Assembly: GCA_903890885.1 (NCBI GenBank)
Contig: CAITCX010000123.1
Coordinates: forward strand, 1-6,257
Origin: an uncultured Dehalococcoidia bacterium
GTDB taxonomy: Bacteria; Chloroflexota; Dehalococcoidia; Dehalococcoidales; UBA3254
Length of the DNA: 6,257 nt
Direction of reading: 5' to 3'
Shown: in pieces, positions 1 to 4,704 of the stretch
Position numbering within the stretch: position 1 is the stretch's first letter
Layout of the letters: every line of letters starts with the position of its first letter
The notes under the pieces: model-generated
The model's database searches: none
What the model was told of the DNA's origin: nothing
What the model saw: only the letters and a program-made list of their open reading frames with translations
Translations under genes and position numbers: made by a program

Positions 1-255
1 CACACCTTCTTTGTACAACAGTTCTGCCTTCTCTGCTGCATCGCTTAAAAATGGTGGTTGGCTATTGGGAGTGAGGATTTCTTGAGGGTGTTTATCGAAT
101 GTGATGACTACGCTGGAGTAACCTTGTTTTCCGGCAAGCTCTTTTAATTGCGATATTAAATACTTGTGACCCAGATGAACCCCATCAAAAACCCCGATCG
201 CTACCAGGCTGTCACGATCAGACCTGAATCCCGCTAGGTCTTGCTCTAACTGCAC
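1..255 (-). CDS. ribF: RibF, bifunctional riboflavin kinase/FAD synthetase, N-terminal part (cut by window edge)
   Basis: RibF phosphorylates riboflavin to FMN and adenylylates FMN to FAD in the cytoplasm. The window holds residues 1-85 only, which belong to the N-terminal FMN adenylyltransferase (nucleotidyltransferase-fold) domain. Visible signatures are GVFDGVHLGH at residues 21-30, the family's nucleotide-binding motif with the HxGH element, and ITFDKHP at 51-57, where the family usually has TFDPHP. The C-terminal riboflavin kinase domain would lie beyond base 1. The start is the GTG at 253-255: an in-frame TAG at 262-264 blocks any earlier start, a GGAG lies 9 bases upstream, and about 20 residues before the GxFDGVH motif is normal for the family. 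It is divergent from ftsH. No FMN riboswitch is recognisable in its leader, although ribF and other riboflavin genes sometimes carry one. The identification is secure; the length and completeness of the gene cannot be judged. Confidence 0.93.
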   Translation of the reverse strand, partial: MQLEQDLAGFRSDRDSLVAIGVFDGVHLGHKYLISQLKELAGKQGYSSVVITFDKHPQEILTPNSQPPFLSDAAEKAELLYKEGV

Positions 256-264
256 GTTGTCCTA

Positions 265-284
265 CTCCGAGCTGGCAAAGCCAG
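265..284 (-). promoter_or_regulatory. ribF ribosome binding site with an abutting small stem-loop
   Basis: Read on the minus strand, GGAG (268-265) lies 9 bases before the GTG start and decides that start. Just upstream, CTGGC-TTT-GCCAG (284-272) can form a five-base-pair hairpin with a three-base loop, ending three bases before the GGAG. Such a hairpin could affect ribosome access or mRNA stability, but it does not cover the GGAG itself, so any regulatory role is inference. Confidence 0.55.
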
Positions 285-312
285 AAAATACACCCTCAAA
301 TGAACACGTTCG

Positions 313-338
313 ATTCGGCCGCAAGGGGCGGACCGAGT
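313..338 (-). promoter_or_regulatory. GC-rich stem-loop in the predicted ribF leader
   Basis: The plus strand reads ATTCGGCCGC (313-322), a five-base loop (323-327), then GCGG-A-CCGAGT (328-338). This makes a stem of about ten pairs, including one T-G wobble, with a single bulged A at 332. It lies in the region that would be transcribed as the ribF 5' leader, starting about five bases after the predicted transcription start near 343. No T-run follows on either strand, so it is not a standard intrinsic terminator. It does not match the FMN riboswitch core. Its role is unknown. Confidence 0.5.
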
Positions 339-349
339 AAAGTTATTTT

Positions 350-378
350 ATACTATCATAACCCCCCCAAAGGGTCAA
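350..378 (-). promoter_or_regulatory. Candidate ribF promoter
   Basis: On the minus strand TTGACC (378-373, five of six matches to TTGACA) is followed by a 17-base spacer and TAGTAT (355-350, four of six matches to TATAAT). Transcription would begin near 343 and give a leader of about 88 bases. The spacer contains a run of seven G on this strand (seven C at 362-368 on the plus strand). A TATAAA overlaps at 352-347 but would have a 20-base spacer. This is a sequence-only prediction. Confidence 0.45.
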
Positions 379-384
379 ATTTGA
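375..384. repeat. Perfect 10-base palindrome over the ribF -35 element
   Basis: TCAAATTTGA is a perfect palindrome that shares four bases with the -35 hexamer of the candidate ribF promoter. It is flanked by GGG at 372-374 and CCC at 387-389. The position would suit a repressor site, but ten-base AT-rich palindromes also occur by chance and I do not recognise a known operator. Confidence 0.3.
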
Positions 385-498
385 GTCCCGGACGAAATTA
401 TATTAGTTTTCTAAGCAACATAATTATATCTCCATTGTCATTTTACACAAGATTCAAAGTCTTATATATTAGCCCAATTTGCATTACATTTCCATCCT

Positions 499-519
499 TA
501 TACCGCGTTCTGGTATAAT
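499..519 (+). promoter_or_regulatory. ftsH promoter (extended -10) with overlapping inverted repeat
   Basis: TGG followed by TATAAT (511-519) is a perfect -10 hexamer with the extended TGn element. No good -35 is present at 16-18 bases upstream, which is typical for extended -10 promoters. Transcription would start near 526, giving a leader of about 60 bases. The -10 is part of an inverted repeat, TATACC (499-504), seven bases, GGTATA (512-517), which could be an operator for a regulator that blocks RNA polymerase. The promoter call is fairly firm; the operator is inference. Confidence 0.6.
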
Positions 520-586
520 AGATGTGTGGGAACTATGCACAAAATAATTAATGTCTAATAAACGGACATAAGGTGTAATTGATCTG

Positions 587-2503
587 ATGCGTAATATGTT
601 AATATTCGTCGCTATTCTTATCACCGCTATAGTGGTGATTTATAGCCTCTCAGGAAATATGAATAAAGGGCCAGATACGATCTCTTTGAGCGAAGCGATT
701 GTCCTTTCCCAGGATGGTAAGATTCAGAGCATTGAGGTAGATCAGGACAAGCTGACTATCACTAAGACCGATACCACCCAGGTAATAACTTATAAGGAGC
801 CCAACTCCAATATCTCCGATCTGACAGCAGTCGGTTTGAAACTGGATAACGTCAATGTAGATGTAAAAACCAACTCCGGCGTTCCCTGGGGAACCATCCT
901 TTTCAATGTTCTGCCTCTGGTAGTACTGGGAGGCCTCTTGTTCTTTATTTTCCGTTCTGCCCGGGGAGCTAATAATCAGGCCATGCGTTTCGGACGCAGC
1001 CGCGCCCGCCTGTTCCCGGCCAATAAATCTACCGTGACTTTCGATGATGTGGCCGGAGTAGAAGAAGCTAAGCAGGAATTACGCGAGGTGGTGGAATTTC
1101 TTAAAGACCGGGAAAAATTCCAAAGCCTGGGCGCCCGCATTCCCAAAGGCGTTCTATTGATAGGCTCTCCAGGTACGGGCAAGACGCTGATGGCCAGGGC
1201 TGTCGCAGGAGAAGCCGGCGTGCCTTTCTTCTCCATCAGCGGTTCTGAATTCGTGGAAATGTTCGTGGGCGTCGGTGCTTCCCGCGTGCGCGATTTGTTC
1301 GATCAGGCCAAGCGTAACGCCCCTTGTATTATCTTTATTGATGAAATTGATGCCGTAGGCCGTCAGCGCGGTTCCGGTTTGGGCGGCAGCCATGATGAAC
1401 GTGAGCAGACTCTTAACCAGATACTGGTCGAAATGGATGGCTTCGATACCAATACCAGCGTTATTGTCTTAGCCGCCACTAACCGTCCGGATATCCTGGA
1501 TCCTGCCCTATTGCGTCCGGGACGCTTCGATCGGCGAGTTACGCTGGATCCGCCTGATATCAACGGTCGTTTGGGGATATTAAAAGTTCATGCTAAGGGC
1601 AAGCCCTTTGCTAATTTAAATGATCTGGAGACTATCGCCAGGGCTACTCCCGGCTTCAGCGGAGCCGATCTGGCTAACCTGATCAATGAAGCAGCTATTC
1701 TAGCTGCCCGCCGTGGTAAGAAAGTTATCGAAATGGCTGAACTGGGTGAGTCTATCGACCGCGTTATTGCCGGTCCAGAGCGCAAGAGTCGCCGTATCAG
1801 CCCCAAAGAGAAAGAGATGACTGCCTATCATGAAGCTGGGCATGGTCTGGTAGCTAAAATGTCCCCTGATGCCGATCCCGTCCATAAAATCTCGATTATT
1901 TCCCGCGGGCGGATAGGTGGGTATACCCGCATGCTGCCTACTGAAGATAGGGGTACCGAGTCCAGGTCTGCATTAAAGGCCTATCTGGCTGTTTATATGG
2001 GCGGTCGCGTGGCTGAAGAACTCATTTTCAATGAAATGACCACGGGTGCTTCCATGGATATGAAGCAGGCCACTGATTTGGCACGGAAAATGGTTACCCA
2101 ATTTGGTATGAGCGATAAGATGGGCCCCAGAACATTTGGACAGAAAGAAGAGATGATTTTCCTGGGTCGGGAAATTTCGGAGCAGCGGGACTATAGTGAA
2201 AAAACCGCCCTTCAAATCGATAGCGAAGTGACCAAATTAATAGATGAGGCTCATGCAACCGCCCTCAAGATTCTAACTGAGAATAAAGATAAACTTACTT
2301 TATTAGCTGAGTCGTTAGTGGCTAAAGAAACACTGGAAGGAGAAGCTTTGGAAGCTGTCTTTAGCGGAAAAGCTCCCCCTCCCCCGCCGCCGCCACCCAC
2401 CGATATACCGGCGCCGATTCCTCCGCCCGTTACTTCAGTATCTCCTAATCTGGTGCCTCCCAAGGTAGCCAGTCCAGAGCCTAAACCCTTGCCTTCAACG
2501 TAG
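587..2503 (+). CDS. ftsH: FtsH, ATP-dependent membrane zinc metalloprotease
   Basis: FtsH is a hexameric membrane AAA+ protease that unfolds and degrades damaged membrane proteins and short-lived regulators. At 638 residues it is normal in length. In order: membrane segment 1 at about residues 3-20, an extracytoplasmic domain to about 98, membrane segment 2 at about 101-123, AAA+ module with Walker A GSPGTGKT (193-200), pore loop MFVGVG (225-230), Walker B IIFIDEID (248-255) and second region of homology ATNRPDILDPALLRPGRFDR (297-316). The peptidase domain has the zinc motif HEAGH (415-419) and the third-ligand aspartate at D491 in TGASMDMKQAT. The usual Walker A is GPPGTGKT, so the serine is a mild variant; M490 replaces the common Asn. 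Residues from 596 are a proline-rich tail with eight consecutive prolines at 597-604. The ATG at 587 is supported by the membrane segment beginning at once, with a weak AAGGTG 11 bases upstream; M4 is an alternative. It has its own promoter and terminator, so it is probably monocistronic. Confidence 0.97.
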   Translation: MRNMLIFVAILITAIVVIYSLSGNMNKGPDTISLSEAIVLSQDGKIQSIEVDQDKLTITKTDTTQVITYKEPNSNISDLTAVGLKLDNVNVDVKTNSGVPWGTILFNVLPLVVLGGLLFFIFRSARGANNQAMRFGRSRARLFPANKSTVTFDDVAGVEEAKQELREVVEFLKDREKFQSLGARIPKGVLLIGSPGTGKTLMARAVAGEAGVPFFSISGSEFVEMFVGVGASRVRDLFDQAKRNAPCIIFIDEIDAVGRQRGSGLGGSHDEREQTLNQILVEMDGFDTNTSVIVLAATNRPDILDPALLRPGRFDRRVTLDPPDINGRLGILKVHAKGKPFANLNDLETIARATPGFSGADLANLINEAAILAARRGKKVIEMAELGESIDRVIAGPERKSRRISPKEKEMTAYHEAGHGLVAKMSPDADPVHKISIISRGRIGGYTRMLPTEDRGTESRSALKAYLAVYMGGRVAEELIFNEMTTGASMDMKQATDLARKMVTQFGMSDKMGPRTFGQKEEMIFLGREISEQRDYSEKTALQIDSEVTKLIDEAHATALKILTENKDKLTLLAESLVAKETLEGEALEAVFSGKAPPPPPPPPTDIPAPIPPPVTSVSPNLVPPKVASPEPKPLPST

Positions 2504-2520
2504 AGGTCCTTTATTTGTTG

Positions 2521-2547
2521 GCCGGTCGGTAAAACGACCGGCTTTTT
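2521..2547 (+). terminator. Intrinsic terminator of ftsH
   Basis: GCCGGTCG (2521-2528), a six-base loop GTAAAA, and CGACCGGC (2535-2542) form a perfect eight-base-pair GC-rich stem followed by five T. It lies 17 bases after the ftsH stop codon. Confidence 0.92.
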
Positions 2548-2678
2548 AATAGGGCCTTTTATATGTCTATCATATTTGCCCTGGTTACAAACTGTCGTTA
2601 TTAAACACACAGTAGGAAGGATAGTCCGTTCTGGAATAAAGTTACATATTTCGAGTTTCGTACCCTAACTATAGGCGT

Positions 2679-2707
2679 TTGAATTTATTTAATATGTATG
2701 GTATACT
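2679..2707 (+). promoter_or_regulatory. nusA operon promoter
   Basis: TTGAAT (2679-2684) and TATACT (2702-2707) are separated by exactly 17 bases, and the -10 is preceded by TGG, an extended -10 element. Transcription should start near 2714, giving a nusA leader of about 107 bases. This is the best promoter match in the window. It implies that the nusA-ylxR-infB cluster is transcribed independently of ftsH. The -10 lies in GGTATAC, sharing GGTATA with the ftsH promoter. Confidence 0.75.
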
Positions 2708-2716
2708 CAAATCGGT

Positions 2717-2744
2717 AAAAGTGGGAATTTATGCCCACTTTTTT
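2717..2744 (+). terminator. Terminator-like hairpin at the 5' end of the nusA leader
   Basis: AAAAGTGGG (2717-2725), an eight-base loop and CCCACTTTT (2734-2742), then two more T, make a nine-base-pair stem ending in a T-run of six. The A-run and T-run make it usable in both directions. It lies about three bases after the predicted nusA transcription start, so for that transcript it is a 5'-terminal stem-loop more than a working terminator. For any readthrough from ftsH it could act as a backup terminator. An attenuator role is possible, because NusA is known to strengthen hairpin-dependent termination, but that is inference. Confidence 0.6.
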
Positions 2745-2802
2745 CATTGTGTAAAATTTGGTAAATATGTTAATTACAATTAAAAGTCAATATTATTTTA
2801 GC

Positions 2803-2809
2803 GGGAGGT
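2803..2809 (+). promoter_or_regulatory. nusA ribosome binding site
   Basis: GGGAGGT is a strong match to the anti-Shine-Dalgarno complement and ends 11 bases before the ATG at 2821. The spacing is slightly long but the strength of the match and the conserved NusA N-terminus support this start. Confidence 0.75.
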
Positions 2810-2820
2810 AAAGTTCATAA

Positions 2821-4302
2821 ATGAAGAGCGATTTCCTGCTCGCCATAACTCAACTCTCAGCTGAGAAGAACCTATCTAAAGAGGTAGTGCTGACTGCAGT
2901 TGAGTCAGCATTGGTGTCTGCCTACCGGAAGGAACATTTTCACCTGAATCAAAATCTCACTGTGAAAATCAGCCCTACGACCGGCAAAGTAGAGGTTTGG
3001 GCAGAGAAAATGGTCGTAGAAAAAGTGGAAGACGATCGGAAGGATGTTTTATTAGCGCAAGCGACTAAGGTAAATCCCGAAGCTAAACTGGGTGATCTCC
3101 TGATGATAGAGTCTACGCCGGAAAATGCTGGGCGTATAGCTGCTCAAACCGCCAAGCAGGTTATTTTGCAGCGTTTGCATGAAGCAGAGCACAGTGCTAT
3201 TTTCGAAGAATATGCTGGCAAGTCAAATGATATTATCACTGGCGTGATTCAGCGTATCGAGGCCAAACAGGTCTATATTAATCTGGGGCGAACAGAAGCA
3301 ATACTGCCGCCTAACGAGCAAACCTCCGGAGAAAGATACCGTATCGGCCAGAGGTTGCGTGTCTATGTAGTAGAAGTGGCTCGCACTCCCAAGGGACCTA
3401 AAGTAATGGTCTCTCGCTCACATCCACACCTCCTGCGCAGGCTCTTTGAATTAGAAATTCCGGAAGTGTTTAACGGCATTGTTGAAATAAAATCTATCTC
3501 GCGCGAAGCCGGTTTTCGCAGCAAAGTAGCCGTCGCCGCTCGTCAGGAAGGCATAGATCCAGTGGGTTGCTGTGTAGGCTTGCGGGGCATTCGCATACAG
3601 AATATTGTAAATGAGTTGAATGGCGAGAAAATCGATGTAGTAGCCTGGAATAAGGATGTCCCGGCTTTTATTGCTAACTCGCTCAGTCCCGCTCAGGTAT
3701 TAAATGTTGAATTGAATAACGATGTCGCCACCGTCGTGGTGCCCGATAAACATCTTTCACTTGCCATTGGCAAAGATGGGCAAAATGCCCGATTGGCAGC
3801 CAAATTAACCGGTTGGAGAATTGATATCAAGAGCGCTTCTGCTGTTGAGGCTGAAAGGGCTGCCAAAGCTCCACCTAAAGTAGAAGTCAAATTAAAAGAA
3901 GCAACTGCCCCTGTTCAAACTGAGATTCCGGCTCAGGCTGAGCCAGCAGCTATTGCTGAACCGATGCCTTTAAAAGAGCCGGTAGCTCAAACTGTGCCTG
4001 TAGTTCAGGAAAAGCCTTTAACGCCAGCAGAGCAAGATTTGCTTGACGAAATGATAGCCGATTCCAAAGAAGAAGCTGCCAAGATCGAGGAAAAGGAAGA
4101 AGGCCAAGCTGAAACAGTCTTGAGCAGTACGTTTATCCCTCGCCGTATTATCCAACCAAGAGACGAAGGGAAAACCACCATACGGTTTGCCGAGGATATT
4201 TTTACTAATCGACCCGGTCGCACAGAAGACAAATCACGCAAGAAAAAGAAGAAGCATACCAGTAAGGGCAAAGCCTCAGGGGGCGGAGATGACGAAGGAT
4301 AA
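2821..4302 (+). CDS. nusA: NusA, transcription termination/antitermination factor
   Basis: NusA binds RNA polymerase and nascent RNA and modulates pausing, intrinsic and Rho-dependent termination, and rRNA antitermination. The 493-residue protein shows the RNA polymerase-binding N-terminal domain (about 1-128), an S1 domain (about 135-200, starting IITGVIQRIEAKQVYINLGR), KH1 (about 203-280, with VGCCVGLRGIRIQNIVNEL at 248-266) and KH2 (about 283-345, with AIGKDGQNARLAAKLTGW at 315-332). The KH1 GxxG loop reads GLRG where most family members have GPRG. After about residue 346 comes a roughly 148-residue extension: Ala/Pro/Glu-rich, then acidic (402-431), then a less repetitive island STFIPRRIIQPRDEGKTTIR (436-455), then a Lys/Gly-rich end (471-489). 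It shows no resemblance that I can see to the E. coli acidic repeats. It is first in an operon with ylxR, whose start overlaps its last 14 bases. Confidence 0.96.
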   Translation: MKSDFLLAITQLSAEKNLSKEVVLTAVESALVSAYRKEHFHLNQNLTVKISPTTGKVEVWAEKMVVEKVEDDRKDVLLAQATKVNPEAKLGDLLMIESTPENAGRIAAQTAKQVILQRLHEAEHSAIFEEYAGKSNDIITGVIQRIEAKQVYINLGRTEAILPPNEQTSGERYRIGQRLRVYVVEVARTPKGPKVMVSRSHPHLLRRLFELEIPEVFNGIVEIKSISREAGFRSKVAVAARQEGIDPVGCCVGLRGIRIQNIVNELNGEKIDVVAWNKDVPAFIANSLSPAQVLNVELNNDVATVVVPDKHLSLAIGKDGQNARLAAKLTGWRIDIKSASAVEAERAAKAPPKVEVKLKEATAPVQTEIPAQAEPAAIAEPMPLKEPVAQTVPVVQEKPLTPAEQDLLDEMIADSKEEAAKIEEKEEGQAETVLSSTFIPRRIIQPRDEGKTTIRFAEDIFTNRPGRTEDKSRKKKKKHTSKGKASGGGDDEG

Positions 4303-4600
4303 GCCTTCAACCGCTCCGGTCAAGCATATTCCGCAGAGGACCTGTATTAACTGCCGTAAAACTGGGGTAAAACGGGAATTGGTTCGTCTGGTAATTGTGT
4401 CCGGAACAGGGGTTGAGGTTGATCCGACCGGTAAAAAGACTGGCCGAGGCGCATATTTATGCCCGAACCGTGTTTGTTGGGATAATGCGCTTAAAACGGG
4501 ACGTCTGGCTCAGGCGCTGCGAGCTAATATCAGTTCTGATAATATAGCCAGGTTGCAAAACAATGCAGCTATTTTTAAGAATGAAAAATCGCAAGCCTGA
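4289..4600 (+). CDS. ylxR: YlxR family RNA-binding protein (RnpM-like)
   Basis: This 103-residue basic protein belongs to the YlxR family (DUF448), small RNA-binding proteins encoded between nusA and infB in many bacteria; the Bacillus subtilis member has been reported to bind and modulate RNase P. Diagnostic segments are RTCINCRKTGVKRELVRLV at 17-35 and GRGAYLCPNRVC at 52-63, with four cysteines (C19, C22, C58, C63) in the positions expected for the family. The frame stays open upstream to an ATG at 4187, but that start lies deep inside nusA and has no family-like sequence. The ATG at 4289 is chosen because AGGGGG at 4278-4283 lies five bases upstream and it places the conserved motif at the usual distance. 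It overlaps the nusA stop by 14 bases, so the two genes are probably translationally coupled. The 22 or so C-terminal residues are not conserved. Confidence 0.92.
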   Translation: MTKDKPSTAPVKHIPQRTCINCRKTGVKRELVRLVIVSGTGVEVDPTGKKTGRGAYLCPNRVCWDNALKTGRLAQALRANISSDNIARLQNNAAIFKNEKSQA

Positions 4601-4656
4601 ACTAAATATTGTGCTGGCTATTATAATGGTGTGTAATGCTATCTTAACAAGGTTTA

Positions 4657-4665
4657 TGTTATGAT
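4657..4665 (+). promoter_or_regulatory. Possible internal promoter upstream of infB (extended -10)
   Basis: TGT followed by TATGAT (4657-4665) is an extended -10 element with five of six matches in the hexamer, in the 104-base gap between ylxR and infB. No good -35 is found at the proper distance; TTAACA at 4644-4649 is too close. A perfect TATAAT at 4622-4627 also lacks a partner. An internal promoter could raise infB expression above nusA, but AT-rich gaps often yield such matches. Confidence 0.3.
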
Positions 4666-4682
4666 ATCTCTCGTAGAGAGGT
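4666..4682 (+). promoter_or_regulatory. Small inverted repeat in the ylxR-infB gap
   Basis: CTCTC (4668-4672), GTA, GAGAG (4676-4680) is a five-pair hairpin with a three-base loop, extendable by a T-G and an A-T pair. There is no T-run after it. It lies eight bases upstream of the infB AAGGAG and could be an mRNA processing or stabilising element in the operon transcript; no function can be assigned from sequence. Confidence 0.35.
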
Positions 4683-4689
4683 TATTCTG

Positions 4690-4695
4690 AAGGAG
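4690..4695 (+). promoter_or_regulatory. infB ribosome binding site deciding a TTG start
   Basis: AAGGAG lies nine bases before the TTG at 4705, an ideal spacing. An in-frame TGA at 4702-4704 directly precedes that TTG, so no earlier start is possible. Confidence 0.85.
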
Positions 4696-4704
4696 ATAAA
4701 CTGA

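Larger units (their letters stand above)
256..586. other. Divergent intergenic region between ribF and ftsH
   Basis: This 331-base stretch separates the two divergent starts and has no convincing gene. An open frame at 300-518 has no ribosome binding site, runs through both candidate promoters and encodes a composition unlike any family I know. What it does hold is listed separately: the ribF ribosome binding site and adjacent stem-loop, a longer GC-rich hairpin, a ribF promoter, and the ftsH promoter. The half nearer ftsH (about 395-585) is markedly AT-rich, as expected for a promoter region. No tRNA or known riboswitch was recognised. Confidence 0.7.
2504..2820 (+). other. Intergenic region between ftsH and nusA
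   Basis: These 317 bases carry no gene that I can support. They hold the ftsH terminator, an AT-rich imperfect inverted repeat at 2551-2582 (AGGGC and ATATG arms, unequal internal loops), about 95 bases with no recognised signal (2583-2678), then the nusA promoter, a hairpin with T-run and the nusA ribosome binding site. A tRNA, as found upstream of nusA in some enterobacteria, was looked for and not seen. rimP, which commonly precedes nusA, is absent here. Confidence 0.7.

Noticed and set aside
305..338. tRNA-like T-arm (GTTCGATTC)
   Set aside because: The bases flanking the TTCGATT loop do not pair, and no acceptor, D or anticodon arms can be drawn around it.
256..343. FMN riboswitch in the ribF leader
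   Set aside because: The conserved FMN-element core segments were looked for on the minus strand and are missing; the leader is also short for that structure plus an expression platform.
300..518. 72-codon open frame in the ribF-ftsH gap
   Set aside because: It has no ribosome binding site, overlaps the candidate promoters and hairpin, ends inside the ftsH -10, and its predicted peptide has no recognisable family features.
2551..2582. Imperfect AT-rich inverted repeat after the ftsH terminator as a second terminator
   Set aside because: The arms are short with unequal internal loops and no T-run follows; it may be chance in AT-rich DNA.
2251..2610. 119-codon minus-strand open frame opposite the end of ftsH
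   Set aside because: Its glycine run is just the complement of the FtsH polyproline codons, and it runs through the terminator; it is a shadow of ftsH.
4232..4262. Programmed frameshift at the lysine codons near the nusA end, making a NusA-YlxR fusion
   Set aside because: The A-rich run is in phase G AAA AAG, not the efficient A AAA AAG, and ylxR lies in the +1 frame, which a -1 slip would not reach; normal start and stop signals explain both genes.
4187..4288. Longer ylxR form starting at the upstream ATG
   Set aside because: The extra 34 residues lie within nusA coding sequence, are unlike any YlxR N-terminus, and a good ribosome binding site precedes the ATG at 4289.
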